A stretch of 64,000 bases of DNA from NCBI GenBank assembly GCA_025558095.1, contig JAIVFI010000032.1, forward strand, positions 310,001 through 374,000, given 5' to 3'. This DNA is from Hyaloraphidium curvatum. Its lineage: Eukaryota; Monoblepharomycota; Hyaloraphidiomycetes; Hyaloraphidiales; Hyaloraphidiaceae. This document shows positions 1 to 10,790 of the stretch, in pieces. The notes under the pieces are model-generated. The model did no database searches. It was not told the origin of the DNA and saw only the letters and a list, made by a program, of their open reading frames with translations. Made by a program: the position numbers and the translations under genes. Numbering within the stretch: position 1 is the stretch's first letter; each line of letters begins with the position of its first letter.

Positions 1-540
1 GTTCCGCGCCGTAACGGAAGCGGCGTGCGGGAGCCAGCGGTCAGAGCGAGTCCCTCAGGCGTTCCGCAATGCCGCGCACACAGAGGTCCGAGAAGCTCGC
101 GAGGGGAGACGTTTCGGAGGCTGCGATGAGCAATCGTGAGCCTCGAATTTATCTCATGGCGGGAATCGGCGGCCCAGACCGTGTGCGGCTCCGAAGCCGC
201 TCCGGGCGGCTTCAAACTCGGACTGCCCCGCTTCCCCGCCATCCCTATGCCACACGCAAACCGCATTATGTGAGCCCGCAACTAGCCGGCGATGTCAGAA
301 ATGTTTCTTCGGTAGCTGCCGCCGGATTAAGAGAGCGAATTCATGCACTCCCAGCCCTAAAGGCGCCGGGAGACGGAATAGACTCTTTTTTTTGGGATCT
401 GGTTGGGATCGGCCGTCGGTGAGCCGTTAGTCATTGCCGCTTGCTGCGGGAGGCAAGGAGTCCCGACTACAAAGCTTCCCGTGTCCGCTCCGCCGCAGCG
501 CACTTTCACCCAGTCTCCCGCACCTCAACGACTCGCAGCA
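1..540. other. Leader/intergenic region with no recognised gene
   Basis: I see no supported coding region upstream of the acetate transporter. Short open frames here show no family motif or start context that I recognise. The last ~100 bases probably hold the promoter and 5' leader of the gene starting at 541. Confidence 0.4.
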
Positions 541-1446
541 ATGAGCGAAAAGGTCGACATCGTCTCCGGTCCTGCCGCTGCCCAAGCTGCGCATCGCATG
601 ACCGCCAAGGTTCGTGCAGGGCGGACCAACAGTCTTGTGCCCCTACGTCATGGCCACTTCCGTCTCTGATACGTGCCGCTGGTGACCTCCAGGACTTCGG
701 CGAGGTCACCCTTCGCGTGGACAGCGCCGCCGCCATCGGCACCCCGACTCCCGTCGGCCTGTTCGCCTTCGGCCTGACCTTGATCCAGCTTTCCTTCTTC
801 TATGCCGGCTTTGTCGAGCCTGCCTTCGGTGGCATCGTTTTCGCGTTCGCATTCGCTCTCGGCGGCATCGTTCTCCTGATGGTCGGACAATGTGGGTCCT
901 CCGAACCGCATAGCATACGATACTGACGGATGCTTCTCCAGGGGAGATGTACAAGAAGAACACTTTTGCTGCCACCGCATTCACCGTCTTCGGCGGCTTC
1001 TGGCTCGGTCTCGCCGTGTGGTTCCACGCCGGCCTAGCATGGCCCGCGGCCAACCCCGCCCTCACCAAAGGCTTCACGGCCTTCCTCTCCATCTGGGGCA
1101 TCTTCTCCTTTGTCCTGTTCCTGCTCACCCTTGTCACCAACTTTGCTCTGTGCTTCACCTTCTTCACTCTCGTGCGTCCCCCTACGCCCCGCACAGCTGC
1201 CGTGCCCCGCTGACCAGTGCGCTCCACCAATCGACTCAGACCCTCACGTTCTTCCTACTCGTTGGCGGGCAGTACACTCCTGGCGCGCTGACCGCCGGCG
1301 GCTACGTTGGCATCATCTGCTCCCTGGCTGCGATGTATACCGGAGCCGCCGTCCTGGCTGCCGAGATGCTGGGGAGGGAGGTGCTCCCCGTGGGTCCCAT
1401 GGCCGGCCTGTGGTCGCGCAAGGTGGATGAGGAGAAGATGGTGTGA
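541..1446 (+). CDS. GPR1/FUN34/YaaH-family acetate transporter
   Basis: Predicted plasma-membrane acetate/succinate (monocarboxylate) transporter of the AceTr family, 234 aa, about six membrane segments. Exons: 541-609, 693-891, 942-1171, 1240-1446. The join at 891/942 rebuilds a Trp codon and gives GQWEMYKKNTF, matching the family's WEF-x-x-GNTF block. The N-terminal signature appears as TPTPVGLFAFGL in place of NPxPLGLxxFG. The C-terminal hydrophobic block ends in a short charged tail. Length is normal for the family. Family members import acetate, usually under glucose repression and ammonium control, but no regulatory site is obvious here. The substrate is inferred from the family. Exon 1 is the least certain part, since it is supported only by splice signals and frame. 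Confidence 0.85.
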
Positions 1447-1696
1447 TTCTTCCGCCCTCGGCCATGGAAGTCCTCGGGGAAACGGGCATGTTCGACGTCA
1501 AGAGTGCAAGATGTAACCAGCTTTGGAGAGTAGTCATAGAGTAGCCCTGCAATCGGAATAGCCTGCAACAAACCGCCTCCATTGTGGTCAAGGAACTACC
1601 TCCGTCGAGCTTGAACAATCCTATTTGAAGGGCGCGTTGGCGCGCACGCCCGCAACAACATAAGTCAACAAAGAACGACACTCAACGGCGACCGCG

Positions 1697-2914
1697 ATGT
1701 TCGTTACTACGATCCTCCAGATCCTCGTGCAATTGATCAGGTGCGCGTTCCGCGGCGGAGAGGCCGCATCGCGCCAGCTCGCGTCCCAGTGCTCACTCCG
1801 CCTCCCTGCCCTGTGCGCGACGTCGTGGCCTGCTTTGCCGCTGGCCCATGTCGCCACGATCCACCCTTGGGAACCTTTTCGCGCGCCTGCACCCAGCGTG
1901 CCCTTCGAGCTCGTGATTCTCCTCCTCGATGTCCTCGGGCTCGGCGCGAAGCGGCTAAGGCCCAAGAAGCCCAAGAGCATATTGATTACCGGCGCGACGT
2001 CGGGGATCGGCGAGAACCTCGCGATCCACTACGCCGCCTCGGGCGTCACGCTGGCGCTGACGGGCCGCAACCCCGAGGCCCTGGCGCGCGTGACGGCCGC
2101 GTGCGAGGGCAAGGGTGCCCGTGTGCTTTTCAAGCAAATCGACGTCTCGGACAAGGAGGGCATGGCGCGCTGGATCGCAGAAGTGGACGGCAAATCGCCT
2201 CTGGATCTGGTGGTGGCCAACGCTGGTGGGTTGCGTTCCCTCCCGTTATTGCGAGATTTCGGCTGATCACTGGACCAGGTGTTACTGAGGACACCGTTGG
2301 GCTCCGGTCGGACCTCGAGGCCGCCTCCTACGTCGTCTTCGACACAAACGTTAATGGCGTGTTCAATACCCTTTTCCCCGCGCTCCCGGGGATGCAGAAG
2401 CGGGGATCGGGGCAGCTCGTGATCATGTCATCTCTCGCGGGCTTCGGCGCGCTCTCTGGTGCCGCCGCGTACTCCGGGTCCAAGGCGGCGGTTAGGGTAT
2501 GGGGAGAGTCTCTGAGGCTCCAGCTCCAGAGGGACGGGATCTGCGTCAATGTCATTTGGTGGGCGGCATTCCGTGTGGCTTCGGGCGATTGTGGAAGCTG
2601 ATGAAGCCACCTACAGCCCCGGCTACGTGGAGTCCCCCATGGTCAAGGCCGCCACCTTCAACCCCACCTCGATTCCGATGGCGCAGGCTATCAAAGAGAT
2701 CGTTGCCGGGCTCGAGCGGAACGAGGCCGTCATCGCGTTCCCCGCCGTCTTGGCCGTGCAGACCTGGTTCATGGGCCTCCTGCCGGCCCAAGTCAAGGAC
2801 TGGATCGCGGCAAACAGGCTCGTGGCCCAGATCGGTTACTGGAAGAAGCGCAAGACGGGGTCGAAGGAGGCTAAGCAGGCAAAGGAGGCCAAGGAGGACA
2901 AGAAGGCGACCTAG
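1697..2914 (+). CDS. Membrane-tethered short-chain dehydrogenase/reductase
   Basis: NAD(P)-dependent classical SDR oxidoreductase, 368 aa. Exons: 1697-2225, 2279-2558, 2617-2914. Both introns are phase 1 or 2 and rebuild NAG-V (the NAG motif) and VI-C-PGYVESPM. Visible motifs are the nucleotide loop TGATSGIG (98-105), NAG near 175 and a catalytic Ser228-Tyr241-Lys245 triad (YSGSK). The N-terminal ~85 residues contain hydrophobic stretches that likely anchor the enzyme in a membrane. The C-terminus is a Lys/Glu-rich tail ending KEDKKAT. The architecture resembles ER or lipid-droplet SDRs acting on lipids or sterols (3-ketosphinganine reductase or DHRS-like). The substrate cannot be read from the sequence. 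Confidence 0.87.
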
Positions 2915-3016
2915 GCGCGGAGCCGTCCCGACCAGAGGTCTTGAAAATCTTGAAACACGGTGAATGTCATGAGCTTTGTTCGTGTGCCAAGCCTCGCCCG
3001 TCCGTCAAGCCGCCCT

Positions 3017-5132
3017 CTACATCTCCCCATCCCTCTTTTCCTTCCTGGGCGACCAGCCCGCTGGGCTCGCTGGCGCCGAACCCGATCCCGCCCTTCCCTC
3101 GATCACCAGCCTGTCCGGTTTCGCCGGGGACCGCCTTGCCGCCGGCGCGATCGCTGCGGCGATGCTCGCCGTGGCACCCACGGGCTTGCGGTCTTCCGCT
3201 CGGGGCTGGTCCCATGATCCCGCGCGGCGAAGCGGGGATTCCTCCCTCCGTAGCTGCGGCCGCACCGGCGAGGGGCTCCCGGCCCGATCGCGGTCTCGCT
3301 CGCGCTCGCGGCCAAAGGAGCCAGCGCGGAGGATCCCCGCGCGGTCGCGAACGGGGGATGAGGGTTCGGGAGAAGCGGTCATGGGCCTGTCCAGGTTTCG
3401 CCGAAGGTCGCGATCGGGGCTCGGATGCGGCCGTTCCCGCGGGTCGTACGACGCGCGATCGGGGCTCGGTGGAGGCCGCTCACGCGCGTCGTAAGACACC
3501 CGATCGGGGCTGGCGGAGGATGCCAACGACGTGCGGTGATCAGCGTCGCGGTCCGGGCTCGCACGAACATCGTAGGCCGGGTTGTGGTCCTGCGAAGGCC
3601 GGCGCTCTTCACGCTCCCTCCGCTGGGATTCTCGCTCGGGCGATCGCGGGGCGGGCTCATCCCTGCGCAGTTCGCCGGACCGCTCGCCCGACCGTTCACG
3701 CAGATCGGTCGAACCGGCCCTCCCCAGCCGCGGTCCCGCTTCGCGTTCGCGTCCCCAGAGGACGCCATCCTCGTCGTGCCCACCACGAGGATCGAAATCG
3801 AACGACCCCGCCCGCCTGTGCTCCACCGGATGCTCCCTCTCCCGCAAATCGAACGACCCCGCCCTCCGCGCCTCGCGGTCTCCCGGCCGCCTAGGCCCGG
3901 CGTCGAACGACTCCGCCCTCCGCACCTCCTTCTCCACGCCGTACCGCTCCCCGAGCCACTTCTTCAGCTCCCCGGTGCCCTTGGCTGCCGACCGCGCGAT
4001 ATCCTCTGGAGGCTCGCGGAAGCCGCGCCAGGGGAGCACGACGGTCTGCATTTTGTCGGCGCGGGCAAAAGCCGCGGGCAGGGCGGTGAGGCGGGTGGCC
4101 CACAGGTCCAGAAACTCCAGGCTGGGAAGGGAGGCGAGCGCGGGGGGGACGGAGGTGAGGGGGTTGTGCGCGAGGTCCAGACGGCGCAACGAAGGCAGCG
4201 ACAGCGACGTCGGGAGCGATTCCAGGCCGCAGTGGCGGGCCGAGAGTTCGACGAGGGTCTGGGGCAGAGGTGGGAGTCGGGTAAGCGGGGTGTAGGAAAG
4301 GTCAAGACGGTGCAGGGAGGGCGGAAGGGAGGAGGGTGCCGCGGGCATGTCGCACAGGAGGACGGTACGGAGGGCAGGATGCGCGGGCAGTTCCGGCCGG
4401 AGCGGGTTCGAGGACAGCACGAGGTGCGCGAGGTGCGGGGACGCGCGGATCAGCGCCGTCGGCGGTGCCGATAGCAGGTTCTTGAAGGCGTCCAGGTGGG
4501 CGAGGCGGGTGGGCCCGGGTGCCGCGGGCAGTGTTTCGAGGGCGTTCGCGCGCACGTCGAGGTATTCGAGCAGCGGGAGGCGCGCAAACAAGTCGTCGGG
4601 CAGCATGCGAAGGCGATTGAAGGCGAGATTGAGGCGGCGCAGGCCGGCCAGCTGCAGCAGTTCGGGCGGCACCGCGGGCAGCTGGTTCGCCTCGAGGTGC
4701 ACTGTGCGCGCGCCGCCCGAGTCCACCAGCGTGCGGCCGAGGACGTGCGACTTTTTGCCGTCTGCGGGAGGGGCGAACGGTATTCGGGGGTGTTTTAATC
4801 GCAGGAAACAGTATCAGCGGGTTCGACGGGGAGGAGCCGGCCAACCCACAGCTCAGGTCCAGCACCGCGCCGGCGTCCGTCCGCGGCAGCGAGCCGAACG
4901 AGCTCAGCGACGCCGAGTCGCCGTCGTCGGGGCGGCGCGGCGTCGGCGGGCGGCGGCGCGGCGGCGACGCGGCGGGCAACGGCGGCAGCGACGCCAGCCG
5001 CCGCTCCAGCCGCCCCACGTCGAGCACGTCGTCCGCCGCGAGGAGGTCGTCGAACGTGTCGTCGTCGGCGTCCATGGCGGCGCCGCCGGTGGGGGATCCC
5101 CGGGGGGATTCGGGGGTTGTTGTCGCACCCAC
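3017..5132 (-). CDS. Leucine-rich-repeat protein with Arg-rich phospho-motif tail
   Basis: Predicted 675-aa intracellular protein. Exon 1 is 5132-4850 and exon 2 is 4761-3017, with a GTGGGT donor and GCAG acceptor. An internal ATG at 5075 is an alternative start, giving a more acidic N-terminus. Residues ~115-365 hold about ten LRRs of the Ras-suppressor/Shoc2 type (LxxLxLxxNxLxxLP). The remaining ~300 residues are low complexity, rich in Arg, Asp, Ser and Pro. They carry repeated RRAxSFD-type motifs (RRAESFD, RRAGSFD twice, GRAGSTD, LRAGSFG, RRAGSWD) and SPDRxSYDxRERP repeats. RRxS is a basophilic-kinase consensus, so a phospho-regulated scaffold is inferred. No catalytic domain is visible. 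The gene lies downstream of the kinesin on the same strand but has its own intergenic space. Confidence 0.75.
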
Positions 5133-5356
5133 ACGGCAGCTCCGGCTGGGCCGGCCCCGAATCCTCGTCCGACATCAACCCCAACCGCGAAAGAAGCCAG
5201 TTATCGAATGCCTACTTACGTGGATGGAATTCGCCAGGGTCTAGAACCGGCAGTTTTCGGCCAGATTTGGAACATCAAACATGTAGCACTAGCGATACGC
5301 GACTCGCAGTGCCCCGTCTAGTGGAAAGAACATGCACAATCACCCGTTCCATGCAA

Positions 5357-7396
5357 TCACGCCGCATCCCGCACCCGAGCCCGTCTGCTCCTGGCTTCTG
5401 CAATCGTTCCCGACACCAACGCCCTCAACCCGAGGTCGGGCGCGATGGCCTGCAGCGGTGCCATAGGCTCCACGTTCTCCTTGCCCCTTCCCGGCACCCG
5501 CTCCCTCGAGTCCTCCTTGCCCGTTTGCGCCGGCACCTCGGGAGCTCGTGGCCTCGGTTCGGTCCTCCGCCTTGGCACCTCGCCGTGGAGTCCGAGCACG
5601 CCTCGCGTCTCGGCGACGTTGAGGTTGTACCGCAACTTCTCGGCCTGCTCCTTCCACCGCACGGCTTCGGAGGCCAGGGTACGGACAAGGTCTGCGCGGG
5701 TGCGGTCGGGGAGGGAGGCAAAGGCGGCGCAGAGACCGTTCACGTCGCGGCGCGAGACGAAGCGAGAGACGTCCGAGGGATCAAAGGTCGGCTCGTCCAT
5801 CCAGTCGTCGCCGGCATCCACAGGAATTGGCAGTTCAGCACGGGCTGGCGTTGGCTCGGTAGAGGAGTCTTCAGGAGACGCCAGCTCGAGCTCGGCGGCC
5901 ATTGCGGGTTCTTCGAAGGCCAGCTCCTGCACGTTGGCGTCGACCATTGCAGCGGCAGAATGTTCGGCAGAGGTCGAAGCAGACTCCAGGTCGGCCACCT
6001 GCAGATCGGTGCACAGTCCGCCCGAAGCCTCGTCGTTGTCCGCCTGCTGGGTTCCTGACGCAACGCCGGCGTCCTGACTGGCAGACGGTGTGGCGGCTGG
6101 GAGGAGGCTTCGCAACTCGGCCAGCTCCTTCTCGAGCTCCTCGGTCCGGCTCCTCCGCGTCTCGAGCTCCCTGTCGAGCTCCTCGATCCGGCTCCTCTGC
6201 GACTCCACCATTACCCGCAGATCCTCCTCATCGTCTACTGCGACCGGCAGCTCCGGCGCCATTTTCAGCTGCCTCGCCTTGGTCCCGAACGCCAGCGTGC
6301 GCTGCGTGTCCCTCTGGTCGCGCAGGAACGGGCTCACGCACGCGACGATGCGCAGCTGCCCGCGCGTGAGCCCGGCCTCCAACAGCCTGGTCAGGGCGTG
6401 CCGCCGGTAGAGCACGAACCCGCCCTTGCGCCGCTCCTCGACGCACATGCCCAGGGCGAGCAGAGAACTATTGATTCGCGTGGCTTCGGCGAAGGCTTCC
6501 TGGTCCGCCGCGAGCGCAGGGGCCTCAGACCCGGCGAGGTCGACGAGGGTGACCAGGGAAATGCCGATCCGCACGCGGAAGATGAGGTGCGACCGTGAGG
6601 AGAGCGGGGATCTCTGGGTCGGGCGGGAGACGCGGAGGGCCGAGACCCGCGCGTGCAGCGCGGCAAAGTCCGCGGCCGACGCGGCCGATTCTCGGGTGAG
6701 GTTGGCAAGGAGCTGGTCGGCGGCTTCGGTGCCCATCATCTTGTGCGCGGAGGGGTCGGCGGAGAGGAGGTCGGCGAGCTTCTCCCCGTAGAGCTCCAGG
6801 GCGGTCACCTCCGCCTCACCCGCCGCACCGTCCCCAAAGACGGCCGTCCATAGGCCGGCAACGAACGACTCGGAGCTCGTGGTTTTCCCAGAGTTGGTCT
6901 GGCCGTACTTGATGACCGTCATGTCCTGGCCACTCTTGACGGCGCGGGAGGTTTCCGCGAGCAGCCATGCGGTCACGCGGTCCTGGACGTCCGGCCCGGG
7001 GCTGCCCGCGGGACCAGGTTCCGAGACGAACACAGCGTCGAAGGGGTACACCGCCTCGCCGGCCGTCTGCACCGCCGGCGAGCCGTCCGGCAATGCCACG
7101 ACCGAGAGGGGGAGCAGTTCGCCCTCTTCGCTGGAGACATCCCGCGTTAGACGAGGTCCTACTTCGCGCCACTGCGGGGAGCATTCCCACTCATTCTGAG
7201 GCCTCTGCTTGACGCAGACCTTCACGCCCTCGGGATCAGCGGGTGCTTGCCGCCGCCCGGGGGTGGCCGCTGTCCCGCGCGGCGTCGCGGCGGCCCGCGG
7301 CGTCTGCGGGCCGTGCCCGTGCCGGAATCGGAACGTCGGCGACCGAAAGGGTGTCTGCACGTTGAAATGCACGGATTTCCCCCGCGGCGTTGCCAT
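5357..7396 (-). CDS. Divergent kinesin motor protein
   Basis: Microtubule motor, 679 aa, apparently intronless. The start at 7396 (MATPRGK) was chosen because a longer frame would run into the divergent gene at 7563. An N-terminal ~55-residue basic, Pro-rich extension precedes the motor. Motor motifs are the P-loop GQTNSGKT (165-172), switch I SSRSH, switch II LVDLAGSE, and INSSLLALGMC for the alpha-4 region. Coiled coil follows (repeats of RIEELDREL and RTEELEKEL), then an acidic linker, a second helical segment and a basic C-terminus. The motor core is short and several loops look reduced. The motor being N-terminal suggests plus-end motility, but the subfamily is unclear. It shares a 166-bp intergenic region with the divergent GH-like gene. 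Confidence 0.88.
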   Translation of the reverse strand: MATPRGKSVHFNVQTPFRSPTFRFRHGHGPQTPRAAATPRGTAATPGRRQAPADPEGVKVCVKQRPQNEWECSPQWREVGPRLTRDVSSEEGELLPLSVVALPDGSPAVQTAGEAVYPFDAVFVSEPGPAGSPGPDVQDRVTAWLLAETSRAVKSGQDMTVIKYGQTNSGKTTSSESFVAGLWTAVFGDGAAGEAEVTALELYGEKLADLLSADPSAHKMMGTEAADQLLANLTRESAASAADFAALHARVSALRVSRPTQRSPLSSRSHLIFRVRIGISLVTLVDLAGSEAPALAADQEAFAEATRINSSLLALGMCVEERRKGGFVLYRRHALTRLLEAGLTRGQLRIVACVSPFLRDQRDTQRTLAFGTKARQLKMAPELPVAVDDEEDLRVMVESQRSRIEELDRELETRRSRTEELEKELAELRSLLPAATPSASQDAGVASGTQQADNDEASGGLCTDLQVADLESASTSAEHSAAAMVDANVQELAFEEPAMAAELELASPEDSSTEPTPARAELPIPVDAGDDWMDEPTFDPSDVSRFVSRRDVNGLCAAFASLPDRTRADLVRTLASEAVRWKEQAEKLRYNLNVAETRGVLGLHGEVPRRRTEPRPRAPEVPAQTGKEDSRERVPGRGKENVEPMAPLQAIAPDLGLRALVSGTIAEARSRRARVRDAA

Positions 7397-7562
7397 CCTC
7401 GGGAGTTTGATTTGGGGGCTGGCCGGCGCGCCCCCGGGCGCGCGCGGCGCGATCGACGCTCCGCCAGAACAACGCAAACAAGACACCGCCCGCACCGGCG
7501 ATGTGGAGCGATAGTCACGCGTGTTTGAACTAGAAAGGACGGCCTTGTCCCGGCGGACCACG

Positions 7563-9947
7563 ATGGGAGACAGCGGCGTGCACGTCTACCTGGCCCTCAG
7601 GTTTCATGTCAACTTCTACCATTCCTACCGAGGAGATTCGCTGGACGACAAGGGCATCGGGAAGGACATCCGCATTATCAGGAAGATTCTGGACACGCTC
7701 GACAAGCTCGAAGCGGAGGGCTTCCCCGTCCGCTGCGCCTGGGACATTGAGAACTACTATTCTCTCGAACTCTACATGCCCAAGCATGCTCCGGACATCA
7801 TCGAACGCATCAGAGCTCGCGTGGCGGCGGGAAAGGACGAGGTGGAGCCCATGAGCTACAACAATGGGCTCGCGACAGCGCACGATCTTGAGGAATTGAA
7901 GGCGGCCATCGGCGCGGCCATCTCCAACCCGGCCAAGTCTGGACTGAAGGACGTCTTTGGTACCATGGCCCCCATCCTGCGCCCGCAAGAGTGCTGCTGG
8001 AACTCCTCGCAGATCGTGCCCCTGACGGAGCTCGGGATCGAGGCCGTTTCGCTCTACTACAGCGCCATCCCCTTCAACGGCTTCGGCTCCTTCGTCCCCC
8101 CCTTGCCCCTGGAACAGCGGTACAACCCCATCCGCGTCGTTGATCCAGATACGGGGAAGGCGATGCGCCTGCTTCCGTGCTATAACCCGGGGGACGTCGT
8201 GGAACACAACGCTTCCCTGCGCGGCTGGCTCAAGTCCGTCCGGAAGGAGCAGATGCGCTCCAAGGCCCCCAAGGACCTGCTGCTGCTGCTGGATATGGAC
8301 GCGGACGATGATTTCTGGGAGGGATATCACGAGAGCATGCTCCCCGCCTTCCTCAAGCCCCTTGGCATCCTGCCCGCCTCGCTGCGCGGGCTGGGGCCCC
8401 TGGTCCGCAGCCTCAAAGGCTTGCCGTGGCTGCGATTTGCGCTGCCGGGCGAGTACCTCAAGGCGCACCCGGACGAGGGTGAGCTGTCGCTGGGGCAGGA
8501 CATCGCCGACGGCTCGTTCGACGGGTACTCAAGCTGGTCAGAAAAGGAAGACAACGCGAGGCTGTGGACGGTGATCCACGCTGCGAGGAAGACGGCGAGG
8601 CTGGCCAGGAGGCTGGCGGAGGATTCGGGGGCCGGGGTGCAGCCGGAACTCGCGCACGTGCTGGACGAGGCTCTCCGTCTCAGGCTGCTGGCGATGTCGA
8701 CGACGCATTTCGGCATGGCGTCGCCGGTGATGAACGCCGAAAGGCTGGTGGACGCCTTCCGGAGCGCCGAGGCGGCTCTCAAGGCTTCGGAAAGGGCGCT
8801 GGAGATGGGCAGGACGCAGGTGGCGGGCGCGGAGCCGCCCGAGAGCGTCTGGTTCTTTGACGACCGCATCGATGGGCTTCGGCTGGGCTCCGGTGCCATC
8901 GGCAGGGATGCTGCCGGGAAGCTGCGGCTGCTGAACCCCCCGAGTTCCAAATGCTTTGTGGCAGAAGGTACGGCACTGGTGCCTGCGGAGCCTCCAGTTG
9001 CTCCGGCCCCTGGCTCGACCGCCATCTCCAACGGGAGGATCTCGCTGGTCTATAGGGAAGGCGCGGGCGTGACCGCAACCCTCGACGGCAAGGAGATCTT
9101 TGCCGCGCCGCTGTCGCGGCCGTGGATCACCCACACCGACCGGACCAGGGTCGGCCGCGTGCTCAAGGTGGAGGTCGAGGCGGCGCCCGGGTTCAGGGAG
9201 CTCGTCCTGTCGGGCGAGATCGTGCTCCCGCGTTCCGGCGCCGGAGGGAGCGACACCGCGGCCAAGTGGACGCACCGGTACTGCCTTGCCGACGGCGTCC
9301 CGACCATCCGTGTGGACGTCTCGGTGGACTACCCCAAAACGGAGCGGCTGGGGTACGACAAGAAGCGCGCCTCGCGGCTCGCGAGGGACTGGGACGCCCG
9401 TTGGAGCGAGGTCGTGCCGTTCGAAATGGAGCCCGCGATCGGCGCCACCCCCGACCGCCCCGCCCGTGTTTGGAAGGAGGACTTCACCGGCCGCGTGTCG
9501 TCATACGAGCTCAACTACCACACCTTTGGGCCCAACCGCGAGCCGGACTCGCTCAACAACCAGATCACGGACGGGTGGGTCGCCGTATCGGGGCCCGCGG
9601 GCGGACTGCTGGTGGCGCAGTCGGACGAGGCCGAGGTGCTGTTTGCGTTCTGCCCCATGCGGGTGCGGATGGGGCGTGGGGGCCAGCGCGTTTTGCTCAA
9701 CCCGTTCGGCTCGTACAATGGCAAGCAGTGGAGGTATCCGACGGCGACGACGGGGCTGGGGAGGCTGGCGGCGTTGGCCGGGGCCGACAATTTGGATCCG
9801 TACGCGCCGTCATGGGAGGGCGGGAAGCTGCGCGCGGCGCTGTACCTTGTACCGTACGCTGGCGATCGGCCGCCGGATGCGGTGCGGAGGGACGCGCTGG
9901 TGTTTGCGTACACGCCGGCCGCGGCGCGGGAAGAGAAGAAGGGCTAG
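7563..9947 (+). CDS. Large GH38/GH57-like glycoside hydrolase
   Basis: Predicted 794-aa enzyme, single exon, start at the ATG at 7563 (MGDSGVHVYL). The N-terminal ~350 residues look like the (beta/alpha)7 barrel shared by GH38 and GH57. The first strand ends in FHVNFYHSYRGD, and an ILRPQECCWNSSQ segment matches the GH57 region where the nucleophilic Glu sits in a PE-c motif. The middle is helical, and the C-terminal ~300 residues form a beta-rich domain like those following GH38 catalytic domains. No signal peptide is seen, so a cytosolic role (for example glycogen or mannan oligosaccharide turnover) is inferred. The fold assignment is by motif only. It could be a family not yet in CAZy. Confidence 0.65.
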   Translation: MGDSGVHVYLALRFHVNFYHSYRGDSLDDKGIGKDIRIIRKILDTLDKLEAEGFPVRCAWDIENYYSLELYMPKHAPDIIERIRARVAAGKDEVEPMSYNNGLATAHDLEELKAAIGAAISNPAKSGLKDVFGTMAPILRPQECCWNSSQIVPLTELGIEAVSLYYSAIPFNGFGSFVPPLPLEQRYNPIRVVDPDTGKAMRLLPCYNPGDVVEHNASLRGWLKSVRKEQMRSKAPKDLLLLLDMDADDDFWEGYHESMLPAFLKPLGILPASLRGLGPLVRSLKGLPWLRFALPGEYLKAHPDEGELSLGQDIADGSFDGYSSWSEKEDNARLWTVIHAARKTARLARRLAEDSGAGVQPELAHVLDEALRLRLLAMSTTHFGMASPVMNAERLVDAFRSAEAALKASERALEMGRTQVAGAEPPESVWFFDDRIDGLRLGSGAIGRDAAGKLRLLNPPSSKCFVAEGTALVPAEPPVAPAPGSTAISNGRISLVYREGAGVTATLDGKEIFAAPLSRPWITHTDRTRVGRVLKVEVEAAPGFRELVLSGEIVLPRSGAGGSDTAAKWTHRYCLADGVPTIRVDVSVDYPKTERLGYDKKRASRLARDWDARWSEVVPFEMEPAIGATPDRPARVWKEDFTGRVSSYELNYHTFGPNREPDSLNNQITDGWVAVSGPAGGLLVAQSDEAEVLFAFCPMRVRMGRGGQRVLLNPFGSYNGKQWRYPTATTGLGRLAALAGADNLDPYAPSWEGGKLRAALYLVPYAGDRPPDAVRRDALVFAYTPAAAREEKKG

Positions 9948-10043
9948 TTATGGCTATTCGAACGGCTATGCATCCGTGGCCACCTCGCGCTCTAGCCCGC
10001 GGGGGTCGACACCAGTGGTGAGCAAGTGAGCGGAGCGAAGGTA

Positions 10044-10790
10044 TCACGCGGCCGCGCTGGACCGCGGCCCAGGGCCGCCACCGACGCGCCCCAGCAGCAC
10101 GCAGCCCCAGTCGAGGCCGCGCTCGCGGTCCGGGAACGGGTCACCATCCGCGATGGGCAGCGCCGCGGCCCACGCCGCGGCGTTTGCCGGGTCGGGGTCG
10201 GGGCCGGGGCCGGGGTCGTGGCGGCCCGGGAAGCCGGCGCACCGCAGCTCCAGCGCGCCAAAGTCCGCTGCCGGCAGACGCCACGCCTCGCGCACGGCGC
10301 ACCGCAGGTCCCAGCCCGAGCGGCAGCGGCGAACGGGGACGGCCCGTGCCGAGCCGGCCAGTGCGACGACCACGGCCGGGCCAGGGCCGGGCGCGGTGGC
10401 CGGGGCGGCGGGGGCGTCGCCGCCGACACCGACGGCGACACCGACGGCGACCCCGACACGGCCGATGCCGCGCCCTGCCGGGCCGAGCACGGCCCACTCG
10501 GGCGTGCGGCCGACAAGAAACGATCCCGCGAGCGCTCGACCGTCCACATCGCGCGGCAGCCGCGCCGCCGCCGCCCACACCGAGTCGGCCGCCGCGTCGC
10601 CCGGCCGCAACGGCCCGCAGTTGCGCAGCTCCAGCTCGGCCGCGCCGCCGCGCATGCCAAAAGCCGCGGCCGCTGCCGCCGCAACCGCCGCCGCGCCGCG
10701 CACGCCCGCCAGCGGCACCGCCTCCCACCGCGCGCGCAGCTCGGGCACGCTGACAAACGCCGGGGCGGTCGCGTCGGCCGCCGCGTCCAT
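10044..10790 (-). CDS. Ala-rich protein of unknown function, possible internal duplication
   Basis: I do not recognise this 248-aa protein (start at 10790, MDAAADATAP). It is extremely rich in Ala, Gly, Arg and Pro, and codons are strongly GC-ending. Two halves show a similar layout: a short strand, an Ala-rich helix, then an LELR strand (AELELRNCG near residue 58; ALELRCAG near residue 190). A Gly/Pro/Ala linker separates them. This spacing is loosely ubiquitin-like, but that is inference. No membrane segment or catalytic motif is visible. The C-terminal WGCVLLGRV segment is the only other hydrophobic patch. Coding status is supported by the long open frame and a plausible ATG only. Confidence 0.5.
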   Translation of the reverse strand: MDAAADATAPAFVSVPELRARWEAVPLAGVRGAAAVAAAAAAAFGMRGGAAELELRNCGPLRPGDAAADSVWAAAARLPRDVDGRALAGSFLVGRTPEWAVLGPAGRGIGRVGVAVGVAVGVGGDAPAAPATAPGPGPAVVVALAGSARAVPVRRCRSGWDLRCAVREAWRLPAADFGALELRCAGFPGRHDPGPGPDPDPANAAAWAAALPIADGDPFPDRERGLDWGCVLLGRVGGGPGPRSSAAA

